Positions 27,670 through 36,170 of a stretch of DNA of 50,391 nucleotides are shown here, piece by piece; the stretch's first letter is position 1; each line of letters opens with the position of its first letter. The DNA lies in the NCBI RefSeq assembly GCF_006149045.1, contig NZ_VBSN01000035.1:1-50391 (forward strand), written 5' to 3'. The notes beneath the pieces were generated by a model, which did not search any database, was not told where the DNA came from, and was given only the letters and a program-made list of their open reading frames with translations. Origin of the DNA: Dyadobacter flavalbus (lineage in GTDB: Bacteria > Bacteroidota > Bacteroidia > Cytophagales > Spirosomataceae). The translations under genes were made by a program, and so were the position numbers.

Positions 27670-29421
27670 ATGAGGACTGAATATATAAAATGGATCCTTT
27701 TCTTTTGTGTGTTTGCAAACCTGGGAATTTCTCAGCCGGCAAACGCGCAACGCCGCGGGAAAGATCGTGACAAAGAACCTCAGAAAGCTGAAAATACTGA
27801 TTTTCGCCTGATAGAGGAATCGCTGGCCGCGGAAGGAATGAAGTTCATGATGAAAGATGAACCGGACCGCGCGCTTCCTGTATTTGAAAAACTGGTTCAG
27901 GCAAACGGTAACGATGCTGCAGGCCATTACCTGATGGCTACGGCGCTGGTCAAAATGGAAAAATTTGATGAAGCGATTACTGCATCCAAAAAGGCTTACG
28001 ACCTGAACAAGGAAAATATTTATTATGCACAGCAGCTGGCCGAATTATATGCCAAACGCAGAAAGTACAGCGAAGCAGCCGGCATTTACGAAACACTCCT
28101 TTCCAAAAACCCTTCCAATATCCAGTACGGAATTGAACTTGCCGCTATTTACGTGTTCAATGACCAGTTTGACAAAGCCATTGACACTTACAATATTCTT
28201 GAAAAAACGCTCGGGATAACAGAAGAAATCACGCGCCAGAAACAACAGCTTTATTTAAGACAGAACAATCTTGAAAAAGCACTTGCCGAAGGTAAAAAAC
28301 TGATTGCATCCGAGCCGGCAGAAGTGAGTTACAGAGTGGAACTTGCCGAAATGCTGATTGCTAACGACCGGATTGTTGAAGCAGTTGCTCCGCTGGAAGA
28401 AGCACTTAAAATCAACCCCGACGAAGCGCAGGCGCATGTATTGCTGGCCGATATTTACAGAAGGAACGGCGATGTACAGAAATGCAATCAGGAACTGAAA
28501 CTTGTATTTGCCAACCCAAACCTGGATGCAGATCCCAAAATCAGGGTTCTGAGCGGTTATCTCAAAATGCTTAAAACGCCGGCCGAGCTGGGCGAAGCCG
28601 TTACACTGATCAAACAACTTTCTGAAACGCATCCCAATGAACCGCGTGCTCATGTCATTTACGGCGATTTGCTGGCGCGTCAGGACAAAAAAGCAGAAGC
28701 CCGTGAAATGTATCTGAAAGCAGCCTATGCGGACGCATCGGACTTTGCGGTATGGGGCGCTATTTTGCAGCTGGACGGCGATCTTAATCAGGTTGACAGC
28801 ATGCTTGTACACTCGGAAAAAGCACTGGAAGTATTTCCCAACCAGGGTATGTTCTGGTACTCAAACGGAACAGCGCACCTGATTAAAAAGCAGTACAAAG
28901 AGGCGATTTCTTCACTGGAAGAAAGTCTGAGACTGATCAGCGACAAACCCGAAATGATCCCGTATATCAATGCGCAGCTCGGCGATGCCTACAACGGACT
29001 TGGCGAACATGCGAAGTCGGATGCAGCGTATGAACTTGCGCTGAAAGGCAATCCGGACGACGATCATGTGCTGAACAATTACAGTTATTTTCTTTCGCTC
29101 CGGCGGGAAAAACTCGATCTTGCACTCAAAATGTCCGAAAAGCTTGTGCAGCAGCATCAGAATAATCCGACATACCTGGATACGCATGCATGGGTTTTGT
29201 ATATCCGGAAAGAATACAAGAAGGCAAAGGAATTCCTTGAAAAGGCCATGCTGGACAGCAACAGCGTCAGCGGAACGATTGTGGAACATTACGGCGACGT
29301 CCTCTTCAAGCTTGGAGAACGTGACAATGCGGTTGCACAATGGAAAAAGGCCAAAAGAATGGGAGAAACAACGGAACTTCTTGATAAAAAAATAGCAACT
29401 GGTGCATTACATGAGCAATAA
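27670..29421 (+). CDS. Secreted tetratricopeptide-repeat protein of the envelope cluster
   Basis: From the ATG at 27670 this is a 583-residue protein with a signal peptide (ending ANAQ, about 1-27). A nearly continuous set of TPR units follows (for example AAGHYLMATALVKMEKFDEAITASKKAYDLNK, read as helix pairs, and DDHVLNNYSYFLSLRREKLDLALKM), ending AHAWVLY-type repeats. It would act as a periplasmic or outer-membrane scaffold. The order TPR, DUF4292 lipoprotein, EnvC-like protein is conserved in many Bacteroidota, which suggests a shared envelope task. It overlaps the DUF4292 gene by 11 nt. The precise function is unknown. Confidence 0.88.
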   Translation: MRTEYIKWILFFCVFANLGISQPANAQRRGKDRDKEPQKAENTDFRLIEESLAAEGMKFMMKDEPDRALPVFEKLVQANGNDAAGHYLMATALVKMEKFDEAITASKKAYDLNKENIYYAQQLAELYAKRRKYSEAAGIYETLLSKNPSNIQYGIELAAIYVFNDQFDKAIDTYNILEKTLGITEEITRQKQQLYLRQNNLEKALAEGKKLIASEPAEVSYRVELAEMLIANDRIVEAVAPLEEALKINPDEAQAHVLLADIYRRNGDVQKCNQELKLVFANPNLDADPKIRVLSGYLKMLKTPAELGEAVTLIKQLSETHPNEPRAHVIYGDLLARQDKKAEAREMYLKAAYADASDFAVWGAILQLDGDLNQVDSMLVHSEKALEVFPNQGMFWYSNGTAHLIKKQYKEAISSLEESLRLISDKPEMIPYINAQLGDAYNGLGEHAKSDAAYELALKGNPDDDHVLNNYSYFLSLRREKLDLALKMSEKLVQQHQNNPTYLDTHAWVLYIRKEYKKAKEFLEKAMLDSNSVSGTIVEHYGDVLFKLGERDNAVAQWKKAKRMGETTELLDKKIATGALHEQ

Positions 29422-30259
29422 AATCTCGATCTGGTTTGTAGCAATTGGTTTTCTATGGCTTACATCGTGTCACAAACAGCGTTCTTCAACAAGTGTCATT
29501 CAAATAGTCGCCACGGATTCCGTTGCGGTTGATTCGTTACCGGCAAACCCGGATTCTTCAGTAGCAGCCGCGGACTCTGCAGAAACAAATGCAGCGGTTA
29601 AGGTCAATGAAATCCAGTTTGATTATCTGGTAGCAAAATCCAAATTCTCCTTCAAAAGCAAAACGCAGGATTTTGACAATACGAACGTGAATATTCGTAT
29701 GAAAAAAGACAGTGTTATCTGGATTTCTGTAACTGGTGTCGGCTTTGAAGTGGCCCGCGGACTGATTACGCCTGACTCCATTATTTTTATGGACAAGTTC
29801 CATAAAGATTACTTTGTGTTCAGTTACGAGCAGCTTAGCAAGCAATATAACTTCAATCTTAATTTTGCACTTCTGCAGTCCGTTATTATCGGAAACATGC
29901 CTTTTCCCCAGCCTGCAGACGCGCCGTTCGTCAGGCAGAATGATTTTTACGTTTTAAAACAAATTGTGGAAAGGCTTGAAGTTGACAATTTTATCGGGGA
30001 AAATAATCTGAAATTATCGCGGCTCAAAGCAACGGAAGTGCCGACGCAAAACACTTTTACACTGGATTATGAAGACTTCCGGGAAGTGCAGGGTTTTCTT
30101 TTTCCGTTTACGAGTATCATCAATCTTAATGTAAAATCACAAAAAGACCAGCAGGTAAATCAGACCGACATGCGCATCAGACATAGTAAAGTGGATCTTG
30201 TTCGTGAAAGTCCCGGTTTCCCGTTCAGTGTTCCGTCTGGTTACAAGCGTAAAAGGTAA
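29411..30259 (+). CDS. DUF4292 lipoprotein
   Basis: From the ATG at 29411 (282 residues), a short signal peptide ends in the lipobox LTSC with Cys20, followed by a Ser/Asp/Ala-rich linker and a beta-rich domain. It contains strands such as KFSFKSKTQDF, VNIRMKKDSVIWISVTG, GFEVARGLITPDSI, matching the DUF4292 family, which resembles the LolA/LolB/RseB half-barrel lipid-binding fold. That fold comparison is family knowledge, not something shown here. Its 11-nt overlap with the TPR gene indicates coupling. A role in lipoprotein or lipid handling at the outer membrane is plausible. Confidence 0.85.
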   Translation: MSNKISIWFVAIGFLWLTSCHKQRSSTSVIQIVATDSVAVDSLPANPDSSVAAADSAETNAAVKVNEIQFDYLVAKSKFSFKSKTQDFDNTNVNIRMKKDSVIWISVTGVGFEVARGLITPDSIIFMDKFHKDYFVFSYEQLSKQYNFNLNFALLQSVIIGNMPFPQPADAPFVRQNDFYVLKQIVERLEVDNFIGENNLKLSRLKATEVPTQNTFTLDYEDFREVQGFLFPFTSIINLNVKSQKDQQVNQTDMRIRHSKVDLVRESPGFPFSVPSGYKRKR

Positions 30260-30305
30260 ATTCACAATGTCCTTGAAATCATAGGGCAAAAACCCCAAGT
30301 CTGCT

Positions 30306-30313
30306 TAACTTTG
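30306..30313 (+). promoter_or_regulatory. Candidate -7 element for the EnvC-like gene
   Basis: TAACTTTG is a perfect TAnnTTTG match, 38 nt before the ATG at 30352. The nearest TTG (30273-30275) is 30 nt upstream, so the -33 part is weak. It suggests the EnvC-like gene can be transcribed apart from the TPR/DUF4292 pair. Confidence 0.45.
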
Positions 30314-30351
30314 CCTGCTTTTTAAGGTATCTGGCCGCAAGAATTAATCGT

Positions 30352-31692
30352 ATGCCCTTTCAAAAAATCTTTTTTCGTGCTTTATTTTTATTACTGACAT
30401 TCACTTTTTGCACGCATACTGCGGTATTTGCGCAGAAAACGCGTGAACAGCTGGAACGTGAAAAGAGTGAAAACCAGAGCAAGATCAGGGAAATACAGAA
30501 TATTTTAAAGCAGACGTCTTCTCAGAAAAACGTTAATCTTGGCCAGCTGAAAGCCCTGAACCAGCAGATTAATACGTACAAAAAGCAAATTGACCTGCTT
30601 TCCGATGATCTTGAACTTCTGAACGGCGAGTTGAAAGTACTTGAAAAAAAACGTCAGGTGCTGGATAATGATCTTGCCAAGTTGAAAGTCGAGTACGGCC
30701 ATATGATTTATGAAGCATCCAAACGGAATGTTTATTTTAATCAGCTGGTCTTTTTGTTTTCTGCCGGAACCTTCAATCAGTTTGTACTGCGATATAAATA
30801 CCTGAAACAATATACGGAAGCAAGGCAGGGACAAGTAAAGGAAATAGAAATTCTGCAAGACAAGCTTGCTGTCGAACGCAAGCGGATTACGGTCAAGAAA
30901 AACCAGCAAAAGAACGTTCTGGATACGCGGGTAAGTGAAAATACAAAGCTGGAAGGACTTAAAGTAAAGCAGAATGAAGTAATTCAGGAGCTTTCGCAGA
31001 AGGAAGTCGAGCTGAGAAAACAAATTGCTGAGAACAAAAGAGCGACTGATTTGCTGGAAGCCAATATCCGCCGGATCGCAGAAAGAGAACGCCGCGAACG
31101 TCTGGAAAGAGAACGCAGGGAAAGAGAAGAGCGCGAGGCAAGACGACGTGCGGAAAGGGAACGAATTGCACGTGAGAATGCGGAAAGAGAGAAAAAAGGA
31201 GAGGCTGCTGTCAAAGTAGAACCGAAAGTAGAGGAAGAACCGGTTATTTCAAGCGGTATGAGCGAAGAAGAAACGACACTGGCTTCTTCCTTTACAGCTT
31301 CACAATCACGCTTGCCCTGGCCGGTTAAAGGCTTTGTTTCGGGGCATTTCGGCCAGCGCCCGCATGCTATTTTGAAAGGCGTTATGGTGGATAACCTCGG
31401 CGTTGATATACAGACTTCTGCCGGAGAGCCGGTTCGTTCCGTATACGACGGCGTAGTACTGGATGTAACGGAAATGCCGGGAATGGGAAATGTAGTGGCG
31501 ATCCAGCATGGCAATTACATGACTATTTATGCAAAAATGAACGGCGTTACGGTAAGAGCCGGACAAAAAGTAAAAGCAAGAGAAAACATCGGCAGAGTTG
31601 CGACGGATAGCGACGGCACCTCGGAACTGCAGTTCCAGATCTGGAAAAATACGTCACGCCTTAATCCTGAAAACTGGCTCATCAGAAGGTAA
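30352..31692 (+). CDS. EnvC-like murein hydrolase activator with degenerate LytM (M23) domain
   Basis: This 446-residue protein has a signal peptide (about 1-28, ending VFAQ). A long coiled coil follows (about 30-265, including an Arg/Glu-rich ERERRERLERERRER helix), then an acidic linker and a LytM/M23 domain at about 320-446 (SGHFGQRPHAI, NLGVDIQ, AIQHGNYMTIYAKM). Zinc ligands of active M23 enzymes are altered: the H.GvDi position reads NLGVDI, and the final H.H motif reads LQFQIW. It therefore probably works like E. coli EnvC, activating an amidase at the division septum rather than cutting peptidoglycan. The amidase gene is not in the window. Confidence 0.92.
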   Translation: MPFQKIFFRALFLLLTFTFCTHTAVFAQKTREQLEREKSENQSKIREIQNILKQTSSQKNVNLGQLKALNQQINTYKKQIDLLSDDLELLNGELKVLEKKRQVLDNDLAKLKVEYGHMIYEASKRNVYFNQLVFLFSAGTFNQFVLRYKYLKQYTEARQGQVKEIEILQDKLAVERKRITVKKNQQKNVLDTRVSENTKLEGLKVKQNEVIQELSQKEVELRKQIAENKRATDLLEANIRRIAERERRERLERERREREEREARRRAERERIARENAEREKKGEAAVKVEPKVEEEPVISSGMSEEETTLASSFTASQSRLPWPVKGFVSGHFGQRPHAILKGVMVDNLGVDIQTSAGEPVRSVYDGVVLDVTEMPGMGNVVAIQHGNYMTIYAKMNGVTVRAGQKVKARENIGRVATDSDGTSELQFQIWKNTSRLNPENWLIRR

Positions 31693-31853
31693 AACCAGAT
31701 TGTCGGTTTGAAAAGGAATGATCGGGCCGGGTAAGTTGTTACATGGCTGAAAGCCGGACTTTGCTGTGAAGTTATCATCCTTGCTTATTTTTTACTACAA
31801 GCAACAGCCGGTAACCGGTTCCTGAAAATATTTAATTACAAATCCTGTAAATT

Positions 31854-32672
31854 ATGTCCATACATACTCCTGATATCAAGCGTGTAACTACTCATGTCAT
31901 ACAGGAAATGAAAACCCGCGGTGAAAAAATATCCTGTCTTACCGCCTATGATTATTCTATGGCCGGAATTGTGGATGCCGCCGGTGTGGAGCTGATACTT
32001 GTCGGTGATTCTGCATCCAACGTAATGGCGGGGCATGAAACGACATTGCCCATTACGATTGATCAGATGATTTATCACGCTGCTTCTGTGGTAAGAGCAG
32101 TTAAAAGAGCTCTGGTTGTTGTGGATTTGCCTTTCGGTTCGTATCAGGGCAATTCGCGCGAAGCACTTAATTCTGCCATCCGGATTATGAAAGAATCCGG
32201 CGCTCATGCTGTAAAGCTGGAAGGCGGCCTCGAAATCCGGGATTCCATTACAAGGATTCTGAGTGCGGGCGTACCGGTTATGGGCCATTTGGGGCTTACG
32301 CCGCAGTCGATTTACAAATTTGGGACTTATACCGTAAGGGCAAAACAGGAAGCGGAAGCGCAGAAATTGCTGGAAGATGCCCGCATGCTGGAAGAAGTAG
32401 GCTGCTTTTCTGTTGTTCTGGAAAAAATTCCTTCTTCATTAACCAAACAGGTTTCCGAAAGTATCCAGATTCCGACTGTAGGGATCGGGGCCGGGCCGCA
32501 TGCGGATGGCCAGATTCTTGTTCTGCACGATTTGCTGGGAATCAACAAGGAATTCAAGCCTCGTTTTCTACGGCGTTATGCCGATCTGAACGGCGTTATG
32601 ACCGATGCCATTTCAAATTATATCAAGGATGTGAAAGCAAAATCATTTCCGAATGAAAAAGAGTCATATTGA
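31854..32672 (+). CDS. panB: 3-methyl-2-oxobutanoate hydroxymethyltransferase
   Basis: PanB makes ketopantoate from 2-oxoisovalerate and 5,10-methylene-THF, the first step of pantothenate and CoA synthesis. This 272-residue protein shows the family hallmarks: the ITTYDYSMA-type start ([11 protein letters not shown]), [20 protein letters not shown] with metal ligand Asp52, [10 protein letters not shown] (Asp91), AVKLEGG with Glu123, and [11 protein letters not shown]. Length and motif spacing are normal. panC and panE are not adjacent. It is followed after 27 nt by a pseudouridine synthase gene, probably co-transcribed. Confidence 0.97.
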   Translation: MSIHTPDIKRVTTHVIQEMKTRGEKISCLTAYDYSMAGIVDAAGVELILVGDSASNVMAGHETTLPITIDQMIYHAASVVRAVKRALVVVDLPFGSYQGNSREALNSAIRIMKESGAHAVKLEGGLEIRDSITRILSAGVPVMGHLGLTPQSIYKFGTYTVRAKQEAEAQKLLEDARMLEEVGCFSVVLEKIPSSLTKQVSESIQIPTVGIGAGPHADGQILVLHDLLGINKEFKPRFLRRYADLNGVMTDAISNYIKDVKAKSFPNEKESY

Positions 32673-32699
32673 CCTTTTAAAAAGTATTTAACATATAAT

Positions 32700-33431
32700 A
32701 TGAATAAAAAGCCATTTCAAGTCATATATGAAGATAATCACCTGATTATTGTCAATAAGGAACTGGGCATTCTGGTTCAGGGTGATGCAACGGGCGATAA
32801 ATGCCTGCTGGATATGGTAAAAGACTATATCAAGGAAACGTACAACAAACCCGGCGCTGTCTTTTTGGGTACAGTCCATCGTCTTGACAGACCGGTAAGC
32901 GGACTGGTGGTATTTGCGCGTACATCGAAAGCACTGGAACGCATGAACGAAATTTTCAGAAAACGCGATGTCCAGAAAACGTACTGGGCGATTGTCAAGA
33001 ACAAACCGGCTGAAAAGAAAGGAAAACTGGTGCACTGGCTTTCCAAAAATGAGTCCAAGAACGTAACAACGGCATATGATTATGAGGCGCCGGGAACGCA
33101 GCGTGCAGAACTCTCCTACCGCTGGCTAGGCGAAATAAACAAGTTCCACTTGCTGGAAGTAACGCCCGTTACAGGCCGTCCGCATCAGATTCGGGTTCAG
33201 CTTGCATCCATGAACTGCCCGATCAGAGGCGATGTGAAGTACGGCTATCCAAAAGGCAACCCGGACGGAAATATTAATCTGCACGCAAGAAGGCTTTATT
33301 TTGAACATCCTGTAAAAAAAGAACCGATTATCTGCAAAGCCGGGCTGCCGAACGATCCTTTCTGGGAAGAATTTTTGACGCTGGATACAGAAGAAATCAA
33401 GCCTGAGCACCTTGGCTTTCTTTACGAATAA
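32700..33431 (+). CDS. RluA-family pseudouridine synthase (RluD-like, no S4 domain)
   Basis: This 243-residue enzyme has catalytic Asp63 in HRLDRPVSG (60-68), the N-terminal EDNHLIIVNK block, and GRPHQIRVQLA near 160-170. It is the second family member in the window. It differs from the 13206 gene in the catalytic motif (RPVSG against KETSG), so the two probably modify different RNA sites. It lies 27 nt downstream of panB and 8 nt upstream of the small membrane gene at 33440, which suggests one operon. Confidence 0.9.
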   Translation: MNKKPFQVIYEDNHLIIVNKELGILVQGDATGDKCLLDMVKDYIKETYNKPGAVFLGTVHRLDRPVSGLVVFARTSKALERMNEIFRKRDVQKTYWAIVKNKPAEKKGKLVHWLSKNESKNVTTAYDYEAPGTQRAELSYRWLGEINKFHLLEVTPVTGRPHQIRVQLASMNCPIRGDVKYGYPKGNPDGNINLHARRLYFEHPVKKEPIICKAGLPNDPFWEEFLTLDTEEIKPEHLGFLYE

Positions 33432-33439
33432 AAACCGGC

Positions 33440-33754
33440 ATGATCGAAAAACTCAAACAGCGCTGGAATGTAAAAAATGGTTGGGACGTCCTGATCATTT
33501 TGGCCGTTTTTGCCTGTACGGGTTTTTCCGTTTTGTATGCCAAACGCTGGATTTTCGAATCAATCGGTCTTACAAAACAATCTCCTGCATGGATTCGCTG
33601 GACGGTTAACATTCTGATTGTACTTCCCTTGTATCAGGTTATTTTGCTGTTGTGGGGCTGGATATGGCGAAAATTTGATTTCTTTTGGGCGTTTGAAAAA
33701 AGAATGTTCAGCAGGATCGGGAGTCTGTTCAGACGGAAAAGCAGCCGGATTTGA
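33440..33754 (+). CDS. Small two-helix membrane protein, DUF6787-like
   Basis: This 104-residue protein has two hydrophobic helices (about 17-35 and 50-73) flanked by basic residues (KRWNVKNGWD at the start, FRRKSSR at the end). A short aromatic linker GWIWRKFDFFWAFEKRM follows. The pattern (LK.RW.V..GW..., two helices, KFDFFW) resembles the small Bacteroidota membrane family now called DUF6787, sometimes mis-labelled prolipoprotein diacylglyceryl transferase. I recall the family from memory and cannot verify it. The start is 8 nt after the pseudouridine synthase stop, so translation may be coupled. Confidence 0.65.
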   Translation: MIEKLKQRWNVKNGWDVLIILAVFACTGFSVLYAKRWIFESIGLTKQSPAWIRWTVNILIVLPLYQVILLLWGWIWRKFDFFWAFEKRMFSRIGSLFRRKSSRI

Positions 33755-33779
33755 CTTCTTTTGGATGCTGACACCAACT

Positions 33780-36116
33780 TTACTTGCTGTCTATTATATC
33801 CCTGTACACTTTTCGGGCACTTTCATAAGCAGCTTCGGCGGATTTCTTTTCCTCGGCGCGAATATGGGGTTCTTTCATTTTCCAGCATTGATCCAGTGCC
33901 GACAAACACCATTCTGCGCTTTTTTTATCCTGAACAGGCTTGTTGTTTACTTTTACAAATACAGGATTGGAATGCGAACTCGGGTAAATCCGCAGCGCCA
34001 TCCAGCTCGATTTGTTTACTTTATAAGAAAAACGAACATCCGTAACGCTGCCGTTCGCTTCCACTTCGGCTTTGTCCACCGGTTCGCCGTTTACAACAAG
34101 TTCAACGCGGACTTTTCTTGTTTTAGCTATTCTGGCCCTTTCTATATCCCAGTATGGCATTTTGGTAAGAGGCGTCTGGGCTGTTTTTTCTCCTGTTTTG
34201 TCCTGCTCAGCCGGAAGGTACGCTGCTATCTTTGCTGTTAGGTGCACATTTTGTCCTTCTTTGACCGACAGTTCACTTTCTTCAATGCCCGCTTCTTTTC
34301 CGTTAACGGCAAAATCCATGATATGCGACCGGCCGTCCGAAACGTAATTCCTGCCCTTTTTAAGTGCCTCGACAAATTCATCGTAGTTCAGCGCTTTGTT
34401 TGATGTAGCCGGTTTGAAATAGCTTCTTGCCTGCCCTACGCGCGCATCTGTAATGCATGGAAAATCCGTTTCTCCGCTTAGTCTGGTTTTAAAGCCGCAA
34501 TTAAGTGTGTGATAATACATATTGAGTTCCCACGGAGCCGGCGTGTCGCCTGCACTGTAGAAATCGACAAGATGCTGTGTAACCGTTACAATGTATTCAT
34601 TCGCTCCGATGCCGTCCATTTTTGGAACAATGTAATTGGGCAGTTTATCCGTAGGCTGCACGGGCTCCAACCCCCAGCCGGAATGCGCATATCCAACGAC
34701 AGCACCTTGTGATTTGGCCCAGGTCAGAACCGGAGCTGTCCAGCTTGGCCATTGCTCAATGCGGGTTGTGCCGGGATAATCATCTTCTTTCACGCGCAAA
34801 AGCACAATATGCCCTGCATGAGACGATGGAAACCCGGAAACTTCCACATCGTTGCGCATGATATTTTTCTGATTGGACAACGGATCGTCTTTACCCGTAA
34901 AAAAGGTTTTCTGATGATACCAGCTTGGTCCCCAGGCCAGATTTGCAGCAATATTGAGGTCTTCACCCAATGCCTGACGCCAGATATCTTTTGGGTCAAC
35001 GCCTTCTGTCGGACTGTCGTAATGGCTGCATCCGGCTGCATGAACATGATGATCTGCGCTGTGCCAGCCCAGTTCTGCCATTTTAATCCAGCGTTTCAGC
35101 TGAAAGGAAGCCTCCACCGTTTCTGCATGATCCGGAACCACAATTTCTTTGGTCTGCCTGATGTATTCAGGTCCGCGTGTGTATGAAACCGTGTATTTTC
35201 CGGGTGCAAGCAGTACATGTTCACTGTCTTTTCGATAAATCTGCGGCTGAAAAAAGAAGTCGGGATATTCATCAAATGCCGCTACGCGCCGCGATGGAAG
35301 CGGATAAACTCCGGTAAATTTTCCCGAAGCATGTTCCTGACCGTCTGTGATCAGAAACGACGCCATGGCGGGCGTTCCATCGTCATCTTTGATATTGAAC
35401 TTTACTTTTACCGAAGGTTTTACATCAAACAAAATATGCGTGGAATTGCGGAAACCAAGATCCTGCGAACCTTGACCGGCGTTATAGGCAATTTCAATTT
35501 CACGCTTTCCGGCATCTTTCGAGTAAATCTGAACAATGGCATATTCCAGTTTCAATCCCGTCAGTTCAGGTTGTAAAGGCCGGTTGGTATACATCTGGAT
35601 TTCAACAAACCGGTTTGCAACCTGTCCGGGCGAAAGTTCGTGTTCTTTCTTGACAATCGGTTCAAAAGACGGAGAATGAAACGGCTTGGCGGCATTCGGG
35701 CTAACGGCCTCAAGCTTCGCCGTAATGCCGGCTTCATTATGAACCTTGACCAGAAAACTTGTCCATCCGTTTTGAACCAGCAGCGCTTTTGCCTGGCCTC
35801 TTTCTACTTTTACGCGACCTTCCGGATTGATATGGACAACATTCAGGCAGTATGGATCCAGAATTTCCTGAATGCCCGCTACGGTTTCTCCATTCAGAGG
35901 CTTGTCGCTTAAAATCTTCAGACGCTTTGCATCTTCCGAAGACAAAGATGACCCCGAAAAAGTCAGCGCTTCCTGCAGACGCATTGCCTGAGCCAGCAAT
36001 GGCTGTGGCTCAATACCTGTTACTGCAGAAAAAGCAGATTCATGATGCTGATGCTGCGCAAGCAAAACGCCCGGTAAAAACAAGTTAAACAAGCAAAGAA
36101 TAACTACCTTTTCCAT
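33780..36116 (-). CDS. CehA/McbA-family metallohydrolase-like secreted protein
   Basis: This 778-residue protein has a signal peptide (about 1-20, ending LLAQ) followed by a His-rich HQHHES. The first ~340 residues are beta-rich Ig-like domains. A PHP/CehA-type metal-binding block starts with HSADHHVH at 352-359, then AAGCSHYDSP, with later VVGYAHSGWG and SGETDFPC segments that carry further candidate ligands. CehA and McbA hydrolyse carbaryl esters, but most relatives act on unknown substrates, so only metal-dependent hydrolase activity is suggested. The gene is third in a recQ, DUF5723, cehA-like row, and its ATG overlaps the last unit of a 7-bp repeat array. Confidence 0.85.
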   Translation of the reverse strand: MEKVVILCLFNLFLPGVLLAQHQHHESAFSAVTGIEPQPLLAQAMRLQEALTFSGSSLSSEDAKRLKILSDKPLNGETVAGIQEILDPYCLNVVHINPEGRVKVERGQAKALLVQNGWTSFLVKVHNEAGITAKLEAVSPNAAKPFHSPSFEPIVKKEHELSPGQVANRFVEIQMYTNRPLQPELTGLKLEYAIVQIYSKDAGKREIEIAYNAGQGSQDLGFRNSTHILFDVKPSVKVKFNIKDDDGTPAMASFLITDGQEHASGKFTGVYPLPSRRVAAFDEYPDFFFQPQIYRKDSEHVLLAPGKYTVSYTRGPEYIRQTKEIVVPDHAETVEASFQLKRWIKMAELGWHSADHHVHAAGCSHYDSPTEGVDPKDIWRQALGEDLNIAANLAWGPSWYHQKTFFTGKDDPLSNQKNIMRNDVEVSGFPSSHAGHIVLLRVKEDDYPGTTRIEQWPSWTAPVLTWAKSQGAVVGYAHSGWGLEPVQPTDKLPNYIVPKMDGIGANEYIVTVTQHLVDFYSAGDTPAPWELNMYYHTLNCGFKTRLSGETDFPCITDARVGQARSYFKPATSNKALNYDEFVEALKKGRNYVSDGRSHIMDFAVNGKEAGIEESELSVKEGQNVHLTAKIAAYLPAEQDKTGEKTAQTPLTKMPYWDIERARIAKTRKVRVELVVNGEPVDKAEVEANGSVTDVRFSYKVNKSSWMALRIYPSSHSNPVFVKVNNKPVQDKKSAEWCLSALDQCWKMKEPHIRAEEKKSAEAAYESARKVYRDIIDSK

Positions 36117-36170
36117 TTTACTTTTTACGTTTTACTGCTTACAGGTCACTTCTTACCTTTTACTTTTTAC
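36115..36170 (-). repeat. Heptanucleotide array (GTAAAAN) bridging a stop and a start codon
   Basis: On the minus strand this is eight uninterrupted 7-nt units, all beginning GT. Examples are GTAAAAA (36164-36170 and 36122-36128) and GTAAAAC (36129-36135). The DUF5723 stop codon (36153-36155) lies in the third unit and the last coding residues VKSKR come from the first two. The ATG of the downstream gene (36116-36114) overlaps the eighth unit. The array fills the whole 36-nt intergenic gap. Confidence 0.8.

Noticed and set aside
28255..28812. 185-codon minus-strand frame inside the TPR gene
   Set aside because: Antisense to consecutive TPR units that are plainly coding on the plus strand.
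30352..31692. Active M23 endopeptidase
   Set aside because: Two of the zinc-ligand positions are changed (N in NLGVDI, Q in LQFQIW), so an activator role fits better.
33618..34241. 207-codon plus-strand frame overlapping the small membrane protein and the CehA-like gene
   Set aside because: It covers the ends of two better supported genes, and its product is a Cys/Phe-rich string without domain; it is an antisense shadow.
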